Source of the DNA: Halobacteriales archaeon SW_6_65_15
GTDB lineage: Archaea; Halobacteriota; Halobacteria; Halobacteriales; Haladaptataceae
Length of the DNA: 42,046 nt
NCBI GenBank assembly: GCA_003023465.1
Contig: PXSM01000077.1
Span: 1-42,046 of the forward strand
Direction: 5' to 3'
Below the pieces are notes generated by a model, which was not told the DNA's origin, made no database searches, and saw nothing but the letters and a program-made list of their open reading frames with translations. The position numbers were made by a program, and so were the translations under genes. Positions 30,937 through 38,966 of this stretch are shown here, piece by piece (the stretch's first letter is position 1; each line of letters opens with the position of its first letter).

Positions 30937-32058
30937 TCACAGCGTGAGGTTCTCACCAGTCGCCCGGTCGAAGAGGTGCGCCTTCGACATGTCCACCGCG
31001 AACGTGACCGTGTCGCCCGGTTGCGCCGTGCTGTTCGCATCGACGCGAACGGTGAACTCTTCGTCCTCGGGGGCGGACTCGCTCGGTGCGAGCGTGAGGT
31101 CCTTGTTGGCTCCGATGGGCTCGACGACCGTCACGTACGCGTCGAACGTCGTCTCCGGCGGGAACGACTCGTCGACGACCGTCGTGTCGGTGACGTCCTC
31201 CGGCCGGACGCCGAACACGAGGTCCGTCGCGTCGCCGGCCTGCAGGCGCTCGCCGAGCGTCTGGAGCACGGCCCGGGTCGCGCGGACGGCCTCGCCCTCG
31301 ACGAACAGGTTCGCAGGCCGCTCGTACACCGTCTGCGGCGGCGCGATCTGCTGGAGCTTCCCGTCGTTCATCACGGCGACCCGGTCGGACAGCGTCATCG
31401 CCTCCTCCTGGTCGTGGGTGACGTACACCGACGTCTTGCCGACCCTCGCGTGGAGCTTGTTCAGTTCGGTCCGCATCTCGATCCGGAGCTTGGCGTCGAG
31501 GTTCGACAGCGGCTCGTCGAACAGGAACACCTCGGGGTCGCGGATGATGGCTCGCCCGAGCGCGACCCGCTGCTGCTGGCCGCCCGAGAGGTCGCCGGGC
31601 CGCCGGTCCAGTAGCTCGGCGATGTCGAGCAGTTCGGCGACCTCCTGGACGCGGGACGCCCGCTCCTCCTTCGGGTACTTTCGTATCGCCAGCGGGAACG
31701 CGAGGTTCTCCCTGACCGTCTTGTGGGGGTAGAGCGCGTAGTTCTGGAACACCATCGCCACGTTCCGCTCGCGCGGTTCCTGGCCCAGCACGTCCTCTCC
31801 GTGTATCACGACCCGGCCCTCCGTCGGATCTTCGAGGCCGGCGATCATCCGGAGCGTCGTGGTCTTCCCGCAGCCGGACGGCCCCACGAGGACGACGAAC
31901 TCGCCGTCGCGGATGTCCATCGAGACGCTGTCGACCGCCACGACCTCGCCGCCCCCGTCCTCGAAGGTCTTAGTCACGTCTTCGAGCCGGAGACTCACGT
32001 CCCGGTCGTCTACGTCAGCCGATTCGTCCAGTGTCGTCTGTGGCGTCGTGTCGCTCAT
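30937..32058 (-). CDS. CUT1-type sugar ABC transporter ATPase (MsmK/UgpC-like) with a shortened C-terminal domain
   Basis: 373 residues. Walker A 'GPSGCGKTTTLRM', Q-loop 'MVFQNYALYPHKTV', signature 'LSGGQQQRVALGRA', Walker B 'VFLFDEPLSNLDAKLR', H-loop 'YVTHDQEEAMTL'. The C-terminal regulatory (TOBE-type) domain starts at ~260, but the conserved 'GFIGSPxMN' segment after 'YERPANLFV' is missing. The sequence goes straight to 'EGEAVRATRAVLQTLGERLQ' and then resumes normally at 'LVFGVRPEDVTD'. About 12-25 residues are missing in frame, possibly by recombination between NLFV-like repeats. A TATA-like 'actattaaattg' near 32103-32114 upstream may give it a promoter of its own. Confidence 0.9.
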   Translation of the reverse strand: MSDTTPQTTLDESADVDDRDVSLRLEDVTKTFEDGGGEVVAVDSVSMDIRDGEFVVLVGPSGCGKTTTLRMIAGLEDPTEGRVVIHGEDVLGQEPRERNVAMVFQNYALYPHKTVRENLAFPLAIRKYPKEERASRVQEVAELLDIAELLDRRPGDLSGGQQQRVALGRAIIRDPEVFLFDEPLSNLDAKLRIEMRTELNKLHARVGKTSVYVTHDQEEAMTLSDRVAVMNDGKLQQIAPPQTVYERPANLFVEGEAVRATRAVLQTLGERLQAGDATDLVFGVRPEDVTDTTVVDESFPPETTFDAYVTVVEPIGANKDLTLAPSESAPEDEEFTVRVDANSTAQPGDTVTFAVDMSKAHLFDRATGENLTL

Positions 32059-32200
32059 GGGTGTTCGTCCTCGGTTTCGAATCGTCGCGGGCCACGCGAC
32101 GAACTATTAAATTGATTTCTTACCATTTCTCTGGAAATCCTTGAGAAACAAGTACAAGTTCCAAACCGGCGGTCGGAGGTCCGGAGCGGTCGGCCTCCTC

Positions 32201-33070
32201 TCATCGCTTCAGCCCTCCCGTCAGCCCCACGACGATGTACCGCTGGAAGAAGAACACGACGAGCGCCGAGGGGATGGTCGCCACCACGGCGGCCGCGGCC
32301 ATCGAGGCCCACTGGATCGAGGTGTCCCCGACGAACAGGTAGGTGGCGACCGGGATGGTCATCGAGGAGAGGTCGGTGCTCACCGTGAACGCGAACAGGA
32401 ACTCCCGCCACGAGTAGAGGAAGGTCAGGATGGTGCCGGCGGCGAATCCCGGCAGCACCACCGGGAAGACGACGTGGCGGAACGCCTGAATCTTCGTGCA
32501 GCCGTCCACCCGCGCGGCCTCGTCGAGTTCCTGCGGGATGGTGATGAAGAAGTTCCGCATGATGTAGATGACGAGGGGGAGCCAGAGGTACACGTAGGCG
32601 ATGACGATGCCCGTCCGAGTGTTCAGAATGCCGAAGAACCGCATGATGCGGTAGTACGGCACCACCAGTCCGATGGGTGGGAACAGCCGCGTGAACAGGA
32701 CGAACGTGAACACGAGGTTGTCGAAGGGGAACCGGTAGCGGCTGAAGACGTACCCGGCGGGCGTGCCGAGGATCATCACCGCCACCGTCGAGGCCGACGC
32801 GATGATGATGCTGTTGACGACCGCGCGCCAGAAACCCCGGTCGAACAGCGCGATGTAGTAGCTTTCGAGCGTCGGCTCCCGGGGAAGGTACGTCAGATTG
32901 TACACGGCCTGATTCGTCTTGAACGAGGTGAGCAGTTCCCACGCCAGCGGCCCGACGATGAAGAACACCGACAGGAAGAGTACGAGGTGGACGACGTACG
33001 GACTCTCGACGACGTTCCAGAAGCGCTGTCGCCGCCGATACTGTTCGATTCCGAGGTCTTTACTCGCCAT
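32201..33070 (-). CDS. CUT1-type sugar ABC permease (MalG-like)
   Basis: 289 residues, about six spans. Starts MASKDLGIEQYRRRQRFW, then a first span around residues 25-45. The EAA loop is 'ELDEAARVDGCTKIQAFRHVVFPVVLPG' near residue 190, the site that docks the ATPase. The C-terminus is 'FFQRYIVVGLTGGLKR', typical MalG. Its start lies four bases after the preceding permease's stop, so the two are translationally coupled. Integral inner-membrane component of the sugar importer. Confidence 0.92.
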   Translation of the reverse strand: MASKDLGIEQYRRRQRFWNVVESPYVVHLVLFLSVFFIVGPLAWELLTSFKTNQAVYNLTYLPREPTLESYYIALFDRGFWRAVVNSIIIASASTVAVMILGTPAGYVFSRYRFPFDNLVFTFVLFTRLFPPIGLVVPYYRIMRFFGILNTRTGIVIAYVYLWLPLVIYIMRNFFITIPQELDEAARVDGCTKIQAFRHVVFPVVLPGFAAGTILTFLYSWREFLFAFTVSTDLSSMTIPVATYLFVGDTSIQWASMAAAAVVATIPSALVVFFFQRYIVVGLTGGLKR

Positions 33071-33073
33071 CGT

Positions 33074-34024
33074 TCAGGCCTCTATCTCCGATATCTGTTC
33101 GAGGATGACGTTCACGTAGATGCCCGCGACGATGAGGGTCACCCCGACGAGGAACATCGACACCGCCGACGCGAAGCCGAAGTCGAACAGTTCGATGCCG
33201 AACCGGTGGATGTAGATGGCGAGCACCTCCGTCGCGCTCGCAGGCCCGCCGCCAGTGGTCGAGAACGGGATGGCGAACGCCCGGAACGCGAACATCCACG
33301 TTATCAGTCCCGCCACGAAGAACGATGGCCGGAGGTACGGCAGGGTGACGTGGCGGAACGTCTGTAACGTGGTCGCGCCGTCCACCCGCGCGGCGTCGTA
33401 CATCTCCTGCGGAATCGACTGGAGGCCGGCGAGGATGATGATGGTCGCGAACGGGATGCGCGACCACGCGTCGGCCATGATGACCACGGCCATCGCCGTG
33501 TCCGGATTGGCGAGCCACGAGAAGTTCTGCGAGAGCAACCCGACGTCCCGGAGTATCTTGTTCACCACGCCCAGTTGTCCGTTGAACATCCACCGCCACG
33601 TGACGCCCACGATGGACAGCGGGACGGCCCACGACAGCAGTATCAGGGTCGTGTAGGTGTCCCGGAGTCGCTTGCGGACGACGTTGTTCAGCGCGAGGGC
33701 GATGACGAGTCCCGCGAGCATCGAGACGGCGAACGACCCGAACGAGTACGTCAGCGTCTTCTCGACGGCGCTCCAGAACGTCGGGTCCTCTACCATCGCG
33801 GCGTAGTTGGCCGTCGGCGCGAACTCCGCCCCGACCCCGAACGCGAGGGTCCGTTGCATCGAACTCCAGACCAGATACGCGACGGGGTAGATGAAGATGA
33901 CGAGGAGACTCACCAGCGCCGGGCCGAGCAGTACGAGCCGTACGTGGTCGTTGGCGAACTCCGACACCAGTTGCTTGACCCGCCCGAACGTCGTCTCCGG
34001 AACTCGCCGATACACGTCTGACAT
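33074..34024 (-). CDS. CUT1-type sugar ABC permease (MalF-like)
   Basis: 316 residues; first membrane span near 30-55 ('RLVLLGPALVSLLVIFIYPVAYLVW'). EAA-type loop 'QEMYDAARVDGATTLQTFRHVTLPYLRP' near residue 215. Further spans to the end 'LIVAGIYVNVILEQISEIEA'. It pairs with the MalG-like permease downstream. Starts at ATG 34024, 31 bp after the binding-protein stop. Order (binding protein, permease, permease, ATPase) matches known haloarchaeal sugar importers such as the tsg family. The sugar cannot be inferred. Confidence 0.92.
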   Translation of the reverse strand: MSDVYRRVPETTFGRVKQLVSEFANDHVRLVLLGPALVSLLVIFIYPVAYLVWSSMQRTLAFGVGAEFAPTANYAAMVEDPTFWSAVEKTLTYSFGSFAVSMLAGLVIALALNNVVRKRLRDTYTTLILLSWAVPLSIVGVTWRWMFNGQLGVVNKILRDVGLLSQNFSWLANPDTAMAVVIMADAWSRIPFATIIILAGLQSIPQEMYDAARVDGATTLQTFRHVTLPYLRPSFFVAGLITWMFAFRAFAIPFSTTGGGPASATEVLAIYIHRFGIELFDFGFASAVSMFLVGVTLIVAGIYVNVILEQISEIEA

Positions 34025-34055
34025 GGTGTGACTGCTGGAAATCGGAATTCGGGGA

Positions 34056-35555
34056 TTACTGGTTGAGAACGCTGTCCACGAACTGCTGGCCCTGCTGGGT
34101 CGCCTCCTGTGGCGACATGTCGCCGACGATGGCGCTCTGGAATGGATCGGCCAACCGCTGGAAGATGGCCTGTTGCTGGGGGAACAGTTCGAGAACCCCG
34201 TTCTGGATGGCCGACCCGATGACGTCGCCGTACTGGACGAGTCCGGCCTGCGCGGAGTCGTCGTACACCCTGTCCATGTACGATGCGTTGCCCTCGAAGG
34301 TGAACTCCCACCACTGGCTCGGGTAGCTCAACCGGAGGTCGCCGAAGAGCAGTCCGGCGACCTTGTGCGCGTCGTCGGCGAACGGATTGATGGCCGTGAG
34401 GTTGGGCGCGAACAGCGACGCCTGTGTCGGACTCGGCCCCGTGTTCGCCATCGGCGGGACGACCGCACGATACTGTTCGTCGGCCTCGTACTGGTTGAGC
34501 GCACGCGGCACGAAGTCGGCGAACGCGTCCACGTACGCCAACCGTCCGGCGAGGAACAGGTCCACGAGGTCGCCCTCGCCGTACCCGATGACGTCCTGAG
34601 GGACCCAGTTGTTGTCCCGCCACTCGGCCATCTTCCGGAGGACGGTCCGGGCCGGTTCGGTGTCGATCTGCACGGTGCCGTCGTCTGCTACGAGCTGGCC
34701 GCCCTGCTGGTAGAGCAGTTGTCGGAACGAGTAGAACAGGTACACCGGGTTCCCGGCGTAGTACGCGTAGCCGAACACGTCCGTTCCCTCGAAGGCCTGC
34801 ATCGTCTCTTCGAGCAGGTCCCACGACCACTCGCCGTCGAACCGGCTCGGGTCGATGCCCTGCTCTTCCACGAGGTCCGGCCGGAGGTTCCCTACCGTTC
34901 CCTCGCCGATGTTGGGGAAGCCGTACTGGTGGGTCCCTTCCCGGTTCGGGTCGATGTCCCACTCGACGAGACTTCGGAGCGCCGGGATGTAGGTGTCCCA
35001 CATCTCCTCGGAGTAGAGCGGGTCCACCGCTTCGAGATAGCCCTGCTGGATGAACACCGGGCTCAGCGGTCCGTCCACGTTCATCACGTGCGGTTCGCCC
35101 TGCTGGGCGCTCAGGAACTGCTGTTCCCTGAGGTTGGCCTGATCCACGCCGATCTCCAGCGGTTCGACGGTGATGCCCGTCTTCTCCTCGAACAGTTCGT
35201 AGGTCGCGAGCGTGGCCGGGTCGAACTCCATGTTGGCCGCCCCGTGGTTCAGGATCTGGATGCTGTCCACGTCGCCCGCTATCGTGTCGTCCCACCCCTC
35301 CGGTGGCTCCCACGGTGCGGTCTGGAACGACTGCGAGTTGGTCCACGTCTGGTCTTCCTGCCTGTTGGGCACGTCCCTCCGGGCTTCCATCGACCAGTCG
35401 TCCGCCATGTCGACGCGACGCGCTTGCCAGTTGTCTGCGAATCCGATACTCTGTGCTTCCTGCTGGTACGTGTCTCCGTCCTGTCGATTCGCGTACCCGC
35501 TAAGTCCTGCCAACCCCGCGACCCCCGTCGCGGCGATGAATTGACGCCGTTTCAT
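34056..35555 (-). CDS. Sugar-type ABC substrate-binding protein with mutated lipobox
   Basis: 499 residues; first gene of the operon. N-terminus 'MKRRQFIAATGVAGLAGLSG' has a Tat twin arginine and hydrophobic stretch, so it is exported folded. Where a lipoprotein cysteine is expected (LAGLSG-C), the sequence has tyrosine (codon TAC), one transition away from TGC. The lipid anchor is therefore apparently lost, or the base is wrong. The mature protein is a long extracellular solute-binding fold: 'MEFDPATLATYELFEEKTGI', 'VMNVDGPLSPVFIQQGYL', 'GRLAYVDAFADF', 'GDVIGSAIQNGVLELFPQ'. Many Gln-rich linkers and a ~65-residue N-terminal extension. The transported substrate is unknown. No strong TATA is visible ('gattaa' ~25 bp upstream is weak). 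Confidence 0.9.
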   Translation of the reverse strand: MKRRQFIAATGVAGLAGLSGYANRQDGDTYQQEAQSIGFADNWQARRVDMADDWSMEARRDVPNRQEDQTWTNSQSFQTAPWEPPEGWDDTIAGDVDSIQILNHGAANMEFDPATLATYELFEEKTGITVEPLEIGVDQANLREQQFLSAQQGEPHVMNVDGPLSPVFIQQGYLEAVDPLYSEEMWDTYIPALRSLVEWDIDPNREGTHQYGFPNIGEGTVGNLRPDLVEEQGIDPSRFDGEWSWDLLEETMQAFEGTDVFGYAYYAGNPVYLFYSFRQLLYQQGGQLVADDGTVQIDTEPARTVLRKMAEWRDNNWVPQDVIGYGEGDLVDLFLAGRLAYVDAFADFVPRALNQYEADEQYRAVVPPMANTGPSPTQASLFAPNLTAINPFADDAHKVAGLLFGDLRLSYPSQWWEFTFEGNASYMDRVYDDSAQAGLVQYGDVIGSAIQNGVLELFPQQQAIFQRLADPFQSAIVGDMSPQEATQQGQQFVDSVLNQ

Positions 35556-35733
35556 GTTCCCCCACCTGACTTAATCGTCATCAAAAACTCTTAACGTCTT
35601 TGTGCCGATACTGACAGATTCTCGACTATGGTATTGATTCGCACATTTGTAATTAACGGCCGACCTCGGCTGACCGACGATTCGACTCGTCACCGACCAC
35701 TCGCCGCGAGCGCCTCGGTCCGTCGTTTGCAAG

Positions 35734-36354
35734 TCAGTCCGTCGTTTGCGAGTACTCGTCTACCCACTCCTGCAACGTGATTCCCATCGCAGACTGGGTG
35801 ATGGCGTTCGAACTCGCGGAGTTGGCGCTCTTGACGAGTTCGGCTTCGAGGGTCCGCTTTGGAACTTCCCCCAAGAAGTGCGGGATGGCCCGCTGAACCG
35901 CAAGCGGGCACCCGACCTCGTGGGCCAGCGCGTATCCAGACAGCGAGTGTGGAATCTCCTCGGTGGCGTAGGTCGGGTCGGGGTCGAGTAGTTTCTCGTC
36001 CTCGACGTGTTCGACGTATTCGTAGCACTTGCCCACGTCGTGGAGGAGGCAGGCCGCCCGGATCACGTCGAGGTCGGGGTCCGCGCCGTGGAAGTCGCGC
36101 TACTCCTCGGCCGACCTGACCGCGATGCGGGTTACTCCGCGGACGTGCTCGACGTTTGTGACCTCGTGGATGTTCCACGCGTACGGGACGTTGGACACGT
36201 CGCGCCAACCGCCGCGTTCGAGTCCGAGCGTCCACGCCTCCACGACCTTCTCGCGGAGGTCCGCGTCCTCGATGTCCGCGATTTCGGGGAAGGCGTCCCT
36301 GACCTGCGCCTCGTAGTCGGGGCGGTCGTCCGCGTCGGAACCGTCGTCGGTCAT
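35734..36354 (-). pseudogene. HD-domain phosphohydrolase gene with in-frame amber stop
   Basis: ATG 36354 begins 'MTDDGSDADDRPDYEAQVRDAFPE'. The family sequence continues 'REKVVEAWTLGLERGGWRDV', 'NIHEVTNVEHVRGVTRIAVRSAEE', and then TAG at 36100-36102. Beyond the stop, in the same frame, 'RDFHGADPDLDVIRAACLLHDVGKCYEYVEH' carries on perfectly into the HD motif (LLHDVGK) and a terminal helical part ending 'EWVDEYSQTTD'. The stop replaces what is probably Tyr (TAC/TAT, one base away) or similar. So the catalytic HD half is cut off: a nonsense pseudogene or a base error. Intact, it would be a ~206-residue HD-family phosphohydrolase. Confidence 0.85.
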
Positions 36355-36801
36355 GGTTCGGAAATTTACCGGACGGAACGTAAGGGTTCGTGTCTCGGAG
36401 ACGGGGTACGGATACCCCCAGTCTGCCATCTCCGCGAGGCGCTCGGTGACGCAATCCACCGGGAGCGCCCGGTGACACATTCCACCGGTAGCACTCGGTG
36501 AGACAGACCACCAGTAGCGCCCCGTGACCCAAGATACCCGTCAGGGTGGACTGAAAGGGGCCGCCCGGTCGCGTCCAGTTCAGTCGTCTCTGGCGGCCCT
36601 ATCTGCGACGGGCGGTGTCTTCGGGAGCGAAGCGACCGAAGGCTCGGAAGAGCATGCTCTTCCGGTGCGGAGAGGCCGGATATGTCGCTGAGCGACCGCG
36701 ACCGGGCGGGGGCTTTCTAACCGTTCTTCACGACGGCTTCCGCTGTAGAAACTCTCTTGATTGGTAGCGACCGGTCAAAAACGAAGACCGAACAATCGCC
36801 T
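36355..36801. other. Intergenic region with repeat element copy B
   Basis: No gene is supported. It holds the 184-bp copy of the repeat element (36544-36727). To its left, 36480-36530 contains short degenerate tandem-like text ('cggtagcactcggtgagac', 'cagtagcgccccgtgaccc'), a weak repeat of about 28 bp. Confidence 0.6.
36544..36727 (+). repeat. Repeated intergenic element, copy B (medium form)
   Basis: Left end 'gggtggactgaaaggggccg'; right end 'gaccgggcgggggctttcta' plus ACCGTTCTT. The interior includes 'ctctggcggccctatctgcg', also present (in modified form) inside copy C, and a palindromic 'agagcatgctct'. Same orientation as copy A. Confidence 0.75.
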
Positions 36802-37413
36802 CTAACCCCGATATCTAGCCGCCATCGAGAGCCCGAACTCCTCGACGGAGTCGGGGACGATGCCCTTGGCGGTGTAGATGTCGGGCTTGTAGAGAATCTC
36901 GTCGGTCACGCCGTGCTCGTCCCGGAGGTGCTCGCGGACGCGGTCCACGTCGTGCTTCTCGAAGTAGTTGGGTGTGTACACGACGATCATGTAGTCGTCG
37001 TAGAGGAGTTCGTCGTGACCGAACCCGGTCATGGCTTTCGCGGCCCAGAGGACGCCGTCGGCGGCGTCCGCGACGATCTCCGGCCAGAGTCGCTCTATCT
37101 CCTCGGCCGACCCCGTGACCTGCCACTTGCCGATGAACTTCTCCTCGTCGAGCGCGTCGCGGTCGATCTCTCGGACCGCCTCGTCGTCGGCCGTCGTCTC
37201 CTCCGAACGTGCAACGTCGTGTTCGTCGAAGTACTGGTCCCCGCCGATCTTCGGCGAGTCGCTCACGTCTCTGCTGCGGAGCCAGTAGTGGTCCTTCTCG
37301 GTGATCTCCGTCGGCGACTGCTCTACGGATATACCCGTTCTGGGGGTGGACTCCCCGTAAACGTTGTCCGGGAAGTGAAAGTAACCGCCAGCGGACCTAT
37401 CGTGCGTTCTCAC
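36802..37413 (-). CDS. DUF1917-like protein (Bles03-type; putative phosphothreonine lyase domain)
   Basis: 203 residues. 'GKWQVTGSAEEIERLWPEIV', 'GVLWAAKAMTGFGHDELLYDDYMIVVYTPNYFEKHDVDRVREHLRDEHG' and 'ILYKPDIYTAKGI' match the conserved core of DUF1917/Bles03-type proteins as I remember them. These are sometimes annotated as putative phosphothreonine lyase domain proteins. No enzyme activity has been proven to my knowledge. The start is GTG 37413, with an N-terminus rich in His/Ser/Asp; no alternative ATG and no TATA nearby, so the start is uncertain. Confidence 0.7.
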   Translation of the reverse strand: MRTHDRSAGGYFHFPDNVYGESTPRTGISVEQSPTEITEKDHYWLRSRDVSDSPKIGGDQYFDEHDVARSEETTADDEAVREIDRDALDEEKFIGKWQVTGSAEEIERLWPEIVADAADGVLWAAKAMTGFGHDELLYDDYMIVVYTPNYFEKHDVDRVREHLRDEHGVTDEILYKPDIYTAKGIVPDSVEEFGLSMAARYRG

Positions 37414-37742
37414 CGCGTCTCGTTGCGGCGCTGACTGCTCTCAGTACTCACTGATCGAAAGCTTCCTCGACCCATTTGAGATATAGGAAAAGAGAACTTT
37501 AGAAATTACATTTATTGGTCAGGTCGCAAGTTCGACCGTCGCCACGATTTCTGGCGAGAACGCCTGCCGAAGCCCTCGGCCGCTAAACCGGCCGGGTCCG
37601 GCGAGACTCGGTTCGTTCGTCTCGCCGAAGTTGGGGCGTCGGGGTAGCTCGGGAGTGGAGGGAGTGGATGGTTCGTTAGGGGATTTGCAGACGCACCTGT
37701 CGAATTGACGGTTTTATTAGGGTTCCCGCAAATCGTACGGCC
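37414..37742. other. Intergenic region
   Basis: No gene supported. Contains an AT-rich patch at ~37483-37515 and the promoter of the methyltransferase at its right end. ORFs crossing it are shadows of the reverse strand. Confidence 0.55.
37712..37719 (+). promoter_or_regulatory. TATA box of the 37743 gene
   Basis: 'ttttatta' lies 24-31 bp before ATG 37743; typical leaderless spacing. Confidence 0.6.
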
Positions 37743-38459
37743 ATGAACGAGAACCTCTACGCCGAGTATCCCGAGGCGTACGACGCCCTCTACGCCGAGA
37801 AGGACTACGAGGGCGAAGTCGAGTTCGTCCTGTCTCAGTTCGAGGAGCGAGTGAATTCCGAATCCGACGCGCTGCGGGCGCTCGTCGTCGGCTGTGGCAC
37901 CGGCGAGCACAGCAAGCGCCTCCGCGAGAGAGGATTCGAGGTCGTCGGAATGGACAAGTACGAGGCGATGGTCGAGCGCGCCCGGACCAAGTCCGACGCC
38001 GAGTTCCGCGTCGAGGCACTCCCGGACCTCCCGGTCGCGGGCCGGTTCGACCTCGTCTGGCTCCCCTTCACGGTCGTCCAGCACCTCGACCCCGACGACC
38101 TCGCCGCGGGTCTGCGCGCCTGTGCAGACGTTCTCGCGGACGACGGCGTGCTGATCTTCGACCAGTTAGCCAACGACGGTGGGAACGACCCACGGCTCTG
38201 GACCTACCCGTCGGACCAAGGGACCTACGCCAGACTCGTACAGATCCACGAGGTCGGCGACGCCGAGTACCGGTGGGACTCGCTCGTCTTCACGCCCGAC
38301 GGCGAGTTCTTCGTGGACGCCCACCGACTGTTCGACCACGACCCCGAATACCTCGCGGGCGTCTGCGACGTGCTCGGTCTGTCGCTCGACCTGTACGGGT
38401 GGTACGACGAGGACGCGGAACCCGGAGAAGACGGCCACTACGTGTTCGTGGCCTCGTGA
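37743..38459 (+). CDS. Class I SAM-dependent methyltransferase
   Basis: 238 residues. Motif I 'ALVVGCGTGEHSKRLRERG' (near residue 50), acidic end of strand 2 'VVGMDKYEAMVERARTK', 'RVEALPDLPVAGRFDLVWLPFTVVQHL' and 'DVLADDGVLIFDQL' follow the small-molecule methyltransferase pattern. 'YPEAYDALYAEKDYEGEVEFVL' at the N-terminus recalls the SAM-dependent N-methyltransferase-like group acting on sugars or amines, but the substrate is unknown. Has its own promoter. No operon partner. Confidence 0.88.
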   Translation: MNENLYAEYPEAYDALYAEKDYEGEVEFVLSQFEERVNSESDALRALVVGCGTGEHSKRLRERGFEVVGMDKYEAMVERARTKSDAEFRVEALPDLPVAGRFDLVWLPFTVVQHLDPDDLAAGLRACADVLADDGVLIFDQLANDGGNDPRLWTYPSDQGTYARLVQIHEVGDAEYRWDSLVFTPDGEFFVDAHRLFDHDPEYLAGVCDVLGLSLDLYGWYDEDAEPGEDGHYVFVAS

Positions 38460-38966
38460 GCTGGCGGGGGTTCGCTCCCGAAAGCTTGGGATGATTGCTA
38501 TGAACTGCATGAGCTGTAGGTGAGAACGTTTAGAAAGCCCCCGCCCGGTCGCGGTCGTCGTCCGAAAATCGAAGATTTTCGTGACTGAGCAGGACGCAGT
38601 CCCGCGAGGGCAGCGAGAGCGGCGCTCTCGCGTGCTCACGAAAGAGCGTCGCTCTTTCGAACGACTCTGGCGGATATCTGCGCCTCACCGCAACGCACCG
38701 CCACGGCGCAGATAGAGCCGCCAGAGACGACCATGTCCTTCGGACGCCGGGAGACTGCGTCTCCCGAGGTCACCCTCGCTCACCGCGTTCGCTCGCGTGA
38801 CCGCGACCTGGCGGCCCCTTTCAGTCCCGCCCGCGCGGACTGGTCAATCGGGCGTACTTTGGTGGACTGCTCAGTTGGTCTTCGCACGAGGATTAATCGG
38901 CCAGCAGTAGTCGGTGGCCCCGGACGTCGTCACGTAAAAACCGAAATCCGTCGCGTCAGAATCAGT
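38460..38966. other. Intergenic region with repeat element copy C
   Basis: Gene-free stretch between the methyltransferase and the epimerase. It contains the longest copy of the repeat element (38523-38830). The remainder, to 38966, shows no gene; the epimerase ends at 38967. Confidence 0.65.
38523..38830 (-). repeat. Repeated intergenic element, copy C (long form, inverted)
   Basis: Read on the minus strand it begins with a 'gggactgaaaggggccgcc'-type end (plus-strand 38810-38830) and finishes with 'cgaccgggcgggggctttct' and AAACGTTCT (plus-strand 38523-38556). The interior is ~250 bp with hairpins: 'cgaaaatcgaagattttcg', 'gagagcggcgctctc', 'gaaagagcgtcgctctttc', and 'tctggcgg'/'ccgccaga' arms bracketing a mirrored 'tctgcg' stretch. 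It does not encode a protein. Confidence 0.75.

Noticed and set aside
34173-35594. 473-aa plus-strand ORF opposite the binding protein
   Set aside because: Shadow of the third-position GC bias of the real minus-strand gene; Arg/Val-rich with no motifs.
36100-36102. Amber codon as pyrrolysine or programmed readthrough in the HD gene
   Set aside because: No pyl genes in the window and haloarchaea are not generally known to use it; nonsense mutation or base error is simpler.
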